This document shows positions 6,578-13,435 of a stretch of 16,423 nucleotides of DNA, in pieces. The notes beneath the pieces are model-generated. The model searched no databases. It was not told where the DNA came from and worked only from the letters and a program-made list of their open reading frames with translations. The first letter of the stretch is position 1. Each line of letters begins with the position of its first letter. Position numbers and translations under genes: made by a program. The stretch comes from Moraxella catarrhalis (GTDB taxonomy: Bacteria; Pseudomonadota; Gammaproteobacteria; Pseudomonadales; Moraxellaceae). The stretch covers positions 1-16,423 of the forward strand of contig NZ_LWAH01000015.1 in assembly GCF_001632285.1 (NCBI RefSeq), given 5' to 3'.

Positions 6578-6616
6578 CTGAAAATATATGGCTTTATCTT
6601 CAAAATCTGTAAATAA

Positions 6617-7327
6617 TTACAAAGGTACACCAATGCGGCGAGCAACTTCTTCATAGCCCTCAACCACATCGCCCAAACCTTGACGGAAGCGATCTTTATC
6701 AAGTTTTTTCTTGGTTTGCTTATCCCACAAGCGGCAGCCATCTGGCGAAAATTCATCGCCAAGCACCACACGACCTTGGAATAACCCAAACTCCAATTTA
6801 AAATCCACCAACATCAAATCAGCTTCATCAAATAATTTTGATAATACTTCATTGACTTTCAAAGTCAGGCTTTGCATTTGGGCAAGCTCATCAGCAGTGG
6901 CATAACCCAAAGCAATGGCGGTTGACTCACTCAACATCGGATCACCAAGGGCATCATCCTTATAAAATAGCTCATAAGTTGGTGGTAATAATGGCAAACC
7001 TTCAGATAACCCCAAACGCTTCATCAAACCGCCTGCGGCATAGTTACGCACAACAGCTTCCACAGGAATCATTTTCAGGCGTTTTACCAAAACTTCATCA
7101 TCAGAAAGCTGCTTTTCAAAGTGCGTTTCAATGCCTGCATCTGCAAGTTTTTGCATGATAAACGCATTAAAACGATTATTAACGACACCTTTTCGGTCAA
7201 GACTTTCCATTTTTTCGCCATTAAATGCACTGGCATCATTACGAAAATGTAAAATCAAATAGTCAGAATGGTCAGTTTCATAAACTGATTTGGCTTTTCC
7301 AGTATAAAGTAGTGCTTGTTTTTGCAT
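6617..7327 (-). CDS. purC: SAICAR synthase (phosphoribosylaminoimidazole-succinocarboxamide synthase)
   Basis: PurC joins aspartate to CAIR with ATP, a late step of purine ring assembly in the cytoplasm. The 236 residues from ATG 7327 equal the usual length and begin with the family's [16 protein letters not shown]. Further motifs are [11 protein letters not shown] (ATP site), [14 protein letters not shown] and [11 protein letters not shown], the two SAICAR synthase signatures. A GTG at 7384 would add 19 unrelated residues and overlaps the previous stop; the ATG, with TGAGAT upstream, is the better start. It follows the bamC-like gene by 53 nt, the dapA-bamC-purC order of enterobacteria. Confidence 0.96.
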   Translation of the reverse strand: MQKQALLYTGKAKSVYETDHSDYLILHFRNDASAFNGEKMESLDRKGVVNNRFNAFIMQKLADAGIETHFEKQLSDDEVLVKRLKMIPVEAVVRNYAAGGLMKRLGLSEGLPLLPPTYELFYKDDALGDPMLSESTAIALGYATADELAQMQSLTLKVNEVLSKLFDEADLMLVDFKLEFGLFQGRVVLGDEFSPDGCRLWDKQTKKKLDKDRFRQGLGDVVEGYEEVARRIGVPL

Positions 7328-7380
7328 GGTAATCTCATTTGATTGATAAATTAGGAAGTCATCCAAAGCTTTAAGCGATA

Positions 7381-7653
7381 TCACCTAACGCTCGGTGGTC
7401 TTGGCAGTTGATACTGTTTGCCTGATTCATTCGTAAAATCTGGCAACTGGCTCACCGAATTTGGTGTATGATACAGAGGTGTAAATTCTGCAGCTGGTTG
7501 TTGTGCTGGCAGCTGAATAGGCGCCAGTTTTTTTTCATTGCGATAATCCAAACTGCCATTATTACGCTTTGACAGAATATTTTTGGTTGTTGTACAGCCT
7601 GTCAACATCATGCTAGCCGTTAACACACCAGCCGTTATTTTTAAAAATTTCAT
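7381..7653 (-). CDS. Shortened BamC-like lipoprotein
   Basis: A 90-residue lipoprotein precursor: signal peptide [16 protein letters not shown], lipobox LTGC with Cys20 as lipidation site, and a mature part of 71 residues that is Pro/Gln-rich and seemingly unstructured. Its place between dapA and purC is that of bamC (nlpB) in E. coli, and its layout (basic and Tyr-containing start, [11 protein letters not shown], a middle Tyr-His-Pro stretch, ending QLPRPPSVR) parallels the N-terminal segment of BamC that lies along BamD and ends near RPPAQPL. Both folded BamC domains are missing; full BamC is about 340 residues. The frame continues upstream to 7692, but Met at 7653 begins a standard signal peptide. 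BamC identity rests on synteny and a by-eye match, so I leave the symbol empty. Confidence 0.75.
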   Translation of the reverse strand: MKFLKITAGVLTASMMLTGCTTTKNILSKRNNGSLDYRNEKKLAPIQLPAQQPAAEFTPLYHTPNSVSQLPDFTNESGKQYQLPRPPSVR

Positions 7654-7725
7654 AAACCTTCCACTTTTATTTTGTATTTGGTCATTACCCATATTTATCA
7701 GTATGTCAGCGAGTATTGGCTCAAA

Positions 7726-8631
7726 CTAAATCAACCCTGCTTTTTTGAGTGAATTATCAATGGTTTCGTGATAATGTTCAGCCAGCCAAACCATAGGTAA
7801 ACGAATGCCTGTGCCAATTTTGCCCATTTTGTGTAAGGCATATTTGACAGGCTGGGGGCTGGACTCAATGAATAAATCACGGTGTAGATGAACAATAGTA
7901 TCATGAATTTGGTAAGCTTCCTCAAAATGACCTTCAAGTGCCAATCCAAACGCTTGACTCATCGCCTTGGGTGCAATATTAGAGGTAACAGAAATATCAC
8001 CTTTTGAGCCATATTTTATCAGCTCAAGTGCTGTTGGATCATCGCCTGATAATACCACCATACGCTCACCCACTCGGCGAATTAGACTGATGCCCCGTTC
8101 AAGATTGCCTGTCGCATCCTTGATGGCAACAATGTTATCAATATCTGCCAGACGACTGACAGTATCTTCACACATATCAACCACGGTACGCCCAGGAACA
8201 TTATACACTATCTGTGGTATATCAACTGCTGTGGCAACCGCCTTAAAATGCTGATACATGCCCTCTTGGGTGGGTTTATTATAATAAGGCACGACCAGTA
8301 AAGCAAAATCAGCACCAGCTGCTTTGGCGGCCATGGTTAAATCAATGGCTTCACGCGTTGAGTTTGCGCCTGTTCCTGCAATCACAGGAATGCGTCCTGC
8401 AACTTGCTTCACAAAAAAGCGAATGACATCAATATGCTCATCAATTGCAAGTGTTGCTGCCTCACCTGTGGTACCTACCGCCACCAAGGCATTAACCCCT
8501 TCATCAATCTGCCAATCTATCAGTTGAGCAAGCGTATCATAGTCCACCGAACCATCTGGCTTCATTGGAGTCACTAAAGCGGTCATGACACCTTTTAATG
8601 TTGATTTGATTTGTTGATACGCATCTGTCAT
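7726..8631 (-). CDS. dapA: 4-hydroxy-tetrahydrodipicolinate synthase
   Basis: DapA condenses pyruvate with aspartate semialdehyde, the committed step to diaminopimelate and lysine, and hence supplies peptidoglycan precursors. The 301-residue TIM-barrel has the family's usual size. Visible catalytic residues are Lys171 in AIKDATG (Schiff base with pyruvate), Tyr143 in YNVPGRT with Arg148, and Thr54-Thr55 in GTTGEAATL; Tyr116-Tyr117 lie in VPYYNKP. AAGGTG precedes the ATG. It starts 180 nt after tmk, so it may have its own promoter, and leads into the bamC-like gene and purC. Confidence 0.97.
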   Translation of the reverse strand: MTDAYQQIKSTLKGVMTALVTPMKPDGSVDYDTLAQLIDWQIDEGVNALVAVGTTGEAATLAIDEHIDVIRFFVKQVAGRIPVIAGTGANSTREAIDLTMAAKAAGADFALLVVPYYNKPTQEGMYQHFKAVATAVDIPQIVYNVPGRTVVDMCEDTVSRLADIDNIVAIKDATGNLERGISLIRRVGERMVVLSGDDPTALELIKYGSKGDISVTSNIAPKAMSQAFGLALEGHFEEAYQIHDTIVHLHRDLFIESSPQPVKYALHKMGKIGTGIRLPMVWLAEHYHETIDNSLKKAGLI

Positions 8632-8811
8632 AAGACACCTTGCTAAGTACTTTTGGTTATGATGAATACGATTGAACCTGCTTTAGCCAAGATTTTGATT
8701 TTAAAAAGCAGAATAATCTTTTGTAGTTTATCACATTTAAATGACATTTTTACAGTTATTTTATATGCCGATTGCAGGCTTGACTGGTTTAAGCAATCAA
8801 TCATCAAACAA

Positions 8812-9432
8812 TCAATCAAGACCCAAAGCGGTATCTATCCGTGCCGCCACTTCTGCCACAGTGCCATTGGCATCAATGCGATGAATACGATTGGAGTGCT
8901 GGCTGTGCTGATATGCCAAACCTTGATACACACGCTCAAAAAAAGCAATGTCGTTGGCTTCCAATCGATCAGCAGCACTTCGTTTGGCGGCACGCTGCAT
9001 ACCCATCACCACATCCAAATCAAGCCAAAGTGTTACATCTGGATAAATGGGCACAAACTGCTCAATCAAAAGCTCAATCTTAGCCAATGCCGCTTGTTTT
9101 CCATGATATCGTCCAAAACCCTGATAAGCCACCGTACTATCAAAAAAGCGGTCACTGACCACCCATTTACCCGATTTAATTGCAGGTAAAATCACCTGAT
9201 GCAAATGATCACTGCGTGCAGCAAACATCAGCAAAATCTCTGTGTCAGCATTCATATTGGCATTCGGATTTAAAAATAGTTGACGCAACTGCTCGGCCAG
9301 CTCACTACCACCTGGCTCTCGTGTGCGTACGACTTGTATGCCACGATCCACCAAACGAGTAATGAGTGCTTCAATTGCCGTGGTTTTACCCACGCCCTCA
9401 GTACCCTCAAAACTGATAAATTTCCCTTGCAT
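8812..9432 (-). CDS. tmk: Thymidylate kinase
   Basis: Tmk phosphorylates dTMP to dTDP for DNA synthesis. The 206-residue length is usual. Seen are the P-loop GTEGVGKT (10-17), REPGG (38-42), SDRFFDSTVAYQG (93-105, with the DR motif that binds the monophosphate) and the LID segment around AAKRSAADRLE (148-158), where basic residues typical of the bacterial enzyme lie in the LID. AAGGG precedes the ATG. It begins 12 nt after the mltG stop, so mltG and tmk are one operon. holB, which commonly follows tmk in enterobacteria, is absent here. Confidence 0.96.
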   Translation of the reverse strand: MQGKFISFEGTEGVGKTTAIEALITRLVDRGIQVVRTREPGGSELAEQLRQLFLNPNANMNADTEILLMFAARSDHLHQVILPAIKSGKWVVSDRFFDSTVAYQGFGRYHGKQAALAKIELLIEQFVPIYPDVTLWLDLDVVMGMQRAAKRSAADRLEANDIAFFERVYQGLAYQHSQHSNRIHRIDANGTVAEVAARIDTALGLD

Positions 9433-9444
9433 GCACTTACCCTT

Positions 9445-10572
9445 TTATTGATTGCGATCACGCATAAAAGCACGATATTCTGCCACAGCTTTTTGATGCT
9501 CTTGATAGGTGCGGCTAAAAGTATGCCCCCCACTGCCTGTTGCCACAAAATAAATCACATCGGTATCAGCAGGGTGCATGGCTGCTTTGATGGAAGCTGC
9601 CGAAGGTAATGCGATGGGCGTTGGTGGCAGACCATCAATTTGATAGGTATTATAATCTGTTTTTTCGGCAATATTACTTCGATAAATCTTACCATCATAA
9701 CGGTCAAACATTCCATAAATGATTGTCGGATCTGTTTGCAGTCTCATGCCCTGACGCAGACGATTGACAAACACCGCTGAAACCATTTGTCGTTCTTGTT
9801 TAACGCCCGTTTCTTTTTCGATGATGCTTGCCATGATCAGCGCGTCATATGGTGTCTGATAAGGCAAAGTTTCATCACGAGATTCCCAAGCTTTATTCAA
9901 AATTTTTATCTGATCTTGATATAAGCGTCTTAAAATTTCTAAATCAGTTGTGCCATGTGAAAATTGGTAAGTATTTGGTGCAAACATACCCTCCAAATTG
10001 CCATTGGGCGATTCAATCTCAAGTGCTTGTGCCACCGCTTTATTATCACGCGCTACATCTGTCCAACTATAACCATCTGCAGGCGGGGTAAGAACTTTCA
10101 AAACCACACCATCGGTCGTCTTAAGCGTATGATACAACTCTTTAACCGTCTTACCCTCAATGATACGCAAACTAAATTCAGTCGCCATCCCACCCTTATT
10201 TAAAATACGAATCATCTGAGCAAGGCTAGCACCTGCTGGCACTTGATAATTTCCAGCTTGTAGCGACTTATCTGTGGCAAGTGCCACATATGCCTTGGTT
10301 ACAAACGCCGAACTCAAAAATGCATCTGACCAAGGTTTTTTACTCAAAAGACTGTGATAAGTCTCGCCCTTATCCACCGTAAGTATATGCTCTGAATGAC
10401 CAGTCGTTGCATAAATTGACTGATACACAACAAAAAGCACGACCAATGTAGCAACCAAAGCCATCATTAAAAGTACAGATCTAAAAGGCGAATTAGATGA
10501 CGCTTGGGTTTTTAGGTGTCTTGATGAACGCCTATGCTTTGGTGTTTGATGTGGTTTTTTGGAAGCTGTCAT
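9445..10572 (-). CDS. mltG: Endolytic peptidoglycan transglycosylase MltG
   Basis: MltG is an inner-membrane YceG-family enzyme that cuts nascent glycan strands and thereby sets their length. The 375-residue protein has a basic cytoplasmic N-terminus (1-30), one membrane helix (about 31-51), a LysM-like periplasmic part and the catalytic domain. The catalytic Glu is Glu252 in ASIIEKETG; further motifs are NLEGMFAPNTYQF (192-204), LQTDPTIIYG (278-287) and YNTYQIDGLPPTPI (307-320). Upstream is pabC and downstream tmk, the classic pabC-mltG-tmk order. The ribosome binding site is weak. Confidence 0.95.
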   Translation of the reverse strand: MTASKKPHQTPKHRRSSRHLKTQASSNSPFRSVLLMMALVATLVVLFVVYQSIYATTGHSEHILTVDKGETYHSLLSKKPWSDAFLSSAFVTKAYVALATDKSLQAGNYQVPAGASLAQMIRILNKGGMATEFSLRIIEGKTVKELYHTLKTTDGVVLKVLTPPADGYSWTDVARDNKAVAQALEIESPNGNLEGMFAPNTYQFSHGTTDLEILRRLYQDQIKILNKAWESRDETLPYQTPYDALIMASIIEKETGVKQERQMVSAVFVNRLRQGMRLQTDPTIIYGMFDRYDGKIYRSNIAEKTDYNTYQIDGLPPTPIALPSAASIKAAMHPADTDVIYFVATGSGGHTFSRTYQEHQKAVAEYRAFMRDRNQ

Positions 10573-10601
10573 AATCGGTCATTGCCATAGATATTTTATT
10601 T

Positions 10602-10610
10602 ATTGTAGCA
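10602..10610 (-). promoter_or_regulatory. Possible promoter for mltG-tmk
   Basis: In the 105-nt gap between pabC and mltG the minus strand reads TGCTACAAT, an extended -10 with a start near 10595, 23 nt before mltG. Just upstream is a perfect 9-bp inverted repeat (10612-10620 with 10630-10638) with a 9-nt loop that could weakly end the pabC transcript or bind a regulator. The -35 is poor. Confidence 0.4.
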
Positions 10611-10677
10611 AAAATTTATGACCAATGACCATAAATTTAGCACATGTCACAAATTCACTTCATGATAGATGGATAAA

Positions 10678-11508
10678 TTAACCAAAAAGATGCGTCAATT
10701 GACGCCCATTAAGCATTGACATGGCGGTTATACCACGAACTGCGTTGGTTGTGATTAAGCCATTGACGAAATCAAGATCTGCATTGGTAAATAAACGCTC
10801 TTTAACATCACCAAGCAGCCCACTTTGAATAACGGCACATCGCATAACCCCCAAAACACCTGATTTATCAACCAACGGCGTGTACCAATTCTGCCCAAGA
10901 CGATAAAACACATTCCCCATCGTCGCACAAATCCATTCACCATGCACATTGCCAACCAAACCATCTAAAATGCCATCATCCATGCTCTGATGATAAAGTA
11001 GCTCTGCGTGTGCAAAAATCTGTTCTGTTGCACCAATCAGCTTAATTCCTGCTAAGTGTGGTGGGCGATGAGATAGCTTGTGTGTCAAGCAGACCATTTG
11101 GCGTGGTATGGTTGGCTGGATAGGTACACCTTTGATAAACGATACGCCTTGATAAATGGCTAATGGCATCACTTTAATCAACACTTGGGCGGGCTGTACT
11201 GACAAAAAACCATAGCCACGCATGCTCTGTCTTGGTCGAGTGATGATAATTTTTATGATGCCTTCTGTCATTTGATGGGCAAGCTTACTTAAGCAAGTCA
11301 TCATCTCATCAACATCCAAATTAAGCTTAAAAATAGTTAAGCCATGCGTGATTCTGATGTGATGCAGTTGAGCAAAAAGTATCTGACCTTGGCGTACGCC
11401 GATGGTGCTAAAAAATCCATCACCAAAAGCAAATGCTCGATCATCCATACGATCATCTGATGCCACCAAGGTGCGATTGAAATACTGATAAAACTTTGCC
11501 ATAGCCAT
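10678..11508 (-). CDS. pabC: Aminodeoxychorismate lyase (class IV PLP enzyme)
   Basis: PabC removes pyruvate from 4-amino-4-deoxychorismate to give p-aminobenzoate for folate. The 276-residue protein shows the fold-type IV features RAFAFGDGFFSTIG (24-37), RGYG (97-100), the PLP-binding Lys156 in GIKLIGATEQIFAHAEL and SGVLGVMR (216-223). The class IV signature element that normally reads Glu-x-x-x-x-Asn-hydrophobic-Phe is Cys194-ATMGNVF here, so the Glu that contacts the pyridine nitrogen of PLP appears replaced. The start codon follows the previous stop with no gap (TAAATG); a second ATG two codons on is an alternative, and neither has a good ribosome binding site, suggesting coupling. Synteny with mltG-tmk supports PabC over D-alanine or branched-chain transaminases. 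Confidence 0.9.
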   Translation of the reverse strand: MAMAKFYQYFNRTLVASDDRMDDRAFAFGDGFFSTIGVRQGQILFAQLHHIRITHGLTIFKLNLDVDEMMTCLSKLAHQMTEGIIKIIITRPRQSMRGYGFLSVQPAQVLIKVMPLAIYQGVSFIKGVPIQPTIPRQMVCLTHKLSHRPPHLAGIKLIGATEQIFAHAELLYHQSMDDGILDGLVGNVHGEWICATMGNVFYRLGQNWYTPLVDKSGVLGVMRCAVIQSGLLGDVKERLFTNADLDFVNGLITTNAVRGITAMSMLNGRQLTHLFG

Positions 11509-12111
11509 TTATTTATGCAAGATAATTTGGCAACGGTAATCTTGACAATCTGCCTGCTCAAGATTCAGCATACCAACACGCTGAGATCCCATAGCGATAC
11601 CTTGAAGTATTTGATGCACGACATGTGTGCCTGTATTTTGGTCAAGCATGCTCATCATACGATAAGCACGCTTGGCAAAATCTAAAGACTGTGCTTTGGT
11701 TGCCTCATCGTCAGTGGACGCAGCATAATACCAAACCACCTCCAAGAAATTCTCTGACTCAATGAGATAAAACGGTGGCTCATACGGCGTACTAAAGCGA
11801 TAACGAGTCGCACGCCTACCATAAAAATCAAGCGCCTCTTCTGTTGTTGCAGTGCTGCCAAGCTGTGCTTTTAGTGATTCAATCTCATTGCTTGTCTTGG
11901 TGGCTTTTTGCCATGTGGCAGTATCATACACCACAGGCTGATATACCTTAACTTCGCCATCATCTTTGACCAATGCGTCATCTTTGGTCATGGGGCGAAA
12001 AGTTAAAAACAATATCACAAACACCGCCAAGATGATTGCCCAGATCAGCCAAGTTTTACGAATTTTTTTGAAGAAGATGTTGGCGTTGTTCGTAGATTGG
12101 TCGCTTGTCAT
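11509..12111 (-). CDS. Unknown inner-membrane protein with periplasmic domain
   Basis: A 200-residue protein I cannot assign. A basic N-terminus (KKIRK, 15-19) precedes one membrane helix (about 21-38), so the remaining 160 residues should lie in the periplasm. They are polar and mainly helical (residues 63-105, then 121-180 with WYYAASTDDEATKA and AKRAYRMMSMLDQ, reminiscent of a helical repeat) and end with the pair Cys189/Cys194 in CQDYRC, which may form a disulfide. The stop touches the pabC start, so the two are translated together; no functional tie to folate is evident. It diverges from aroE across 118 nt in which I see no convincing promoter on either strand. Confidence 0.8.
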   Translation of the reverse strand: MTSDQSTNNANIFFKKIRKTWLIWAIILAVFVILFLTFRPMTKDDALVKDDGEVKVYQPVVYDTATWQKATKTSNEIESLKAQLGSTATTEEALDFYGRRATRYRFSTPYEPPFYLIESENFLEVVWYYAASTDDEATKAQSLDFAKRAYRMMSMLDQNTGTHVVHQILQGIAMGSQRVGMLNLEQADCQDYRCQIILHK

Positions 12112-12229
12112 GATATTGCCATCAATAAAATTTTACTAATTTTAACATAAAAGCCCATAGACTCCACCCCATTAGCAACGAATTTTGATAAAATTAGCCT
12201 TTAACCATTTTAGTCGACCAAAAATCCAA

Positions 12230-13024
12230 ATGATGCAACATTTTATCGTTATTGGTAATCCTATCGATCACTCAAAAAGTCCACAAATCCATACCGCCTT
12301 TGCACGCAGTGTCGGGCTGCCTGTGAGCTATCAAAAACAATATTGTCCCAATGATGCAGACAGCTTTACCGCCGTTGTGTCTGCTTTTTTTGCTGGGGGC
12401 GGTGTGGGAGCAAATATTACCCTGCCCTTTAAAGAAATGGCATTTGATATGATTAAATCAAACGGACGCCTAAGTATGCATGCCCTTGCTGCAGGTGCGG
12501 TAAATACCATTTTACAAGACCAACAAGGTCTGTATGGTGATAACACTGACGGTCGTGGGTTGGTTGCAGATTTGTACGCACAGGCAATCGAGCTGGATAA
12601 TAAAAAAATTGCCCTTATCGGTGCAGGTGGTGCGGCACGGGGCGTCATTTTACCACTACTAGAGGCGGGTGCACACATCAGTATTTTTAATCGCACTTCC
12701 TTAAAAGCAATAAATTTGGTGAATGAATTTCAGTCCGATAAACTCAGCGCTCATTCACTTGATGAGCTAAAGACTGGTGGAGAATTTGATGTGATTATTA
12801 ATGCCACTTCTGCCACAACAACAGGACAAATACTTGATTTGGGCGGCTGCTCGGCAAGTTTTGCCTATGACATGATGTATGGCAAACCATCGGCATTTTT
12901 AACACATTTTAAACAACAAGGTGCTGATATCTCTGATGGTTTTGGTATGCTAATCCAGCAAGCAAAACTGTCTTTTGAACAATGGACAGGCAAAACAATC
13001 GACTTATCCCAAGTGCAATTTTGA
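12230..13024 (+). CDS. aroE: Shikimate dehydrogenase (NADPH)
   Basis: AroE reduces 3-dehydroshikimate to shikimate on the way to chorismate, the substrate of TrpE and precursor of the PabC substrate in this window. Counted from the second ATG (12233), the 263 residues show IGNPIDHSKSP (8-17, shikimate binding), ITLPFK with catalytic Lys67, GDNTDGRG with Asp106, the Rossmann motif GAGGAARG (130-137), NATSA and the closing DGFGMLIQQA (235-244). The frame is open to a TTG at 12185, but the family N-terminus favours ATG 12230 or 12233; neither has a ribosome binding site, so the exact start is uncertain by one codon. Confidence 0.95.
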   Translation: MMQHFIVIGNPIDHSKSPQIHTAFARSVGLPVSYQKQYCPNDADSFTAVVSAFFAGGGVGANITLPFKEMAFDMIKSNGRLSMHALAAGAVNTILQDQQGLYGDNTDGRGLVADLYAQAIELDNKKIALIGAGGAARGVILPLLEAGAHISIFNRTSLKAINLVNEFQSDKLSAHSLDELKTGGEFDVIINATSATTTGQILDLGGCSASFAYDMMYGKPSAFLTHFKQQGADISDGFGMLIQQAKLSFEQWTGKTIDLSQVQF

Positions 13025-13062
13025 TTTTACCGTTTTAATTTTACTTTGATTGGAGAAATAAT

Positions 13063-13206
13063 ATGACCGAACAACTTCAAACCCAAGCCGATGAGCTATT
13101 TGATGATTTAGATGACCTATTTGATGACTTTGATGGCATAGCGGTTGAAGGCGGCATTGATAGCATCAATGATGAAGGTTGTGAAGGTGGAGCTTGTAAA
13201 TTATGA
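13063..13206 (+). CDS. Very acidic 47-residue peptide with C-terminal Cys pair
   Basis: A short frame with GGAG 7 nt before the ATG, 38 nt after the aroE stop on the same strand. The product holds 15 Asp/Glu and a single Lys. Residues 10-24 (DELFDDLDDLFDDFD) are a repeating acidic-hydrophobic pattern suited to an amphipathic helix, and the end is CEGGACKL, with Cys40 and Cys45 separated by four residues. I do not recognise the family. The regular pattern, the strong binding site and the lack of shadowing by another gene argue that it is real. Metal binding, a redox pair or protein mimicry of nucleic acid are possibilities only. Confidence 0.65.
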   Translation: MTEQLQTQADELFDDLDDLFDDFDGIAVEGGIDSINDEGCEGGACKL

Positions 13207-13364
13207 GATAAACCAAAAACTCATTGCATGACTTATGGGCAGTTATGGCTGATTTGGCATCATATTTTTATATTCTAATTAAAAATAATTATAATAAATA
13301 CTATTTATTATGAAAATAAGTTATATATATCATTTTAGCCCTTTAATAAACATTAAAATCTCTG

Positions 13365-13370
13365 TATAGT
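13365..13370 (+). promoter_or_regulatory. Possible -10 element of the acyl-CoA dehydrogenase gene
   Basis: TATAGT, preceded directly by TG, lies 66 nt before the ATG in a very A+T-rich gap (13207-13435). The -35 17 nt upstream (TTTAAT) is weak. Apart from this the 229-nt gap holds no gene I can support. Confidence 0.35.
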
Positions 13371-13435
13371 AAAAGCATCTCAAGTGGTTTTTGAGTACTC
13401 ACACGCCCGATAAATCGAACATAAAAGGATATTTC

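Noticed and set aside
7328..7384. GTG start for purC overlapping the bamC-like stop
   Set aside because: It adds 19 residues not seen in PurC; ATG 7327 gives the normal N-terminus and length.
8794..8818. Direct repeat CAATCAATCA twice, at the end of tmk
   Set aside because: Only two short low-complexity copies, partly coding; no sign of a regulatory array or attachment site.
8653..9189. 178-residue plus-strand frame over tmk
   Set aside because: It is the shadow of tmk and of the tmk-dapA gap, with no domain or ribosome binding site; tmk is unmistakable.
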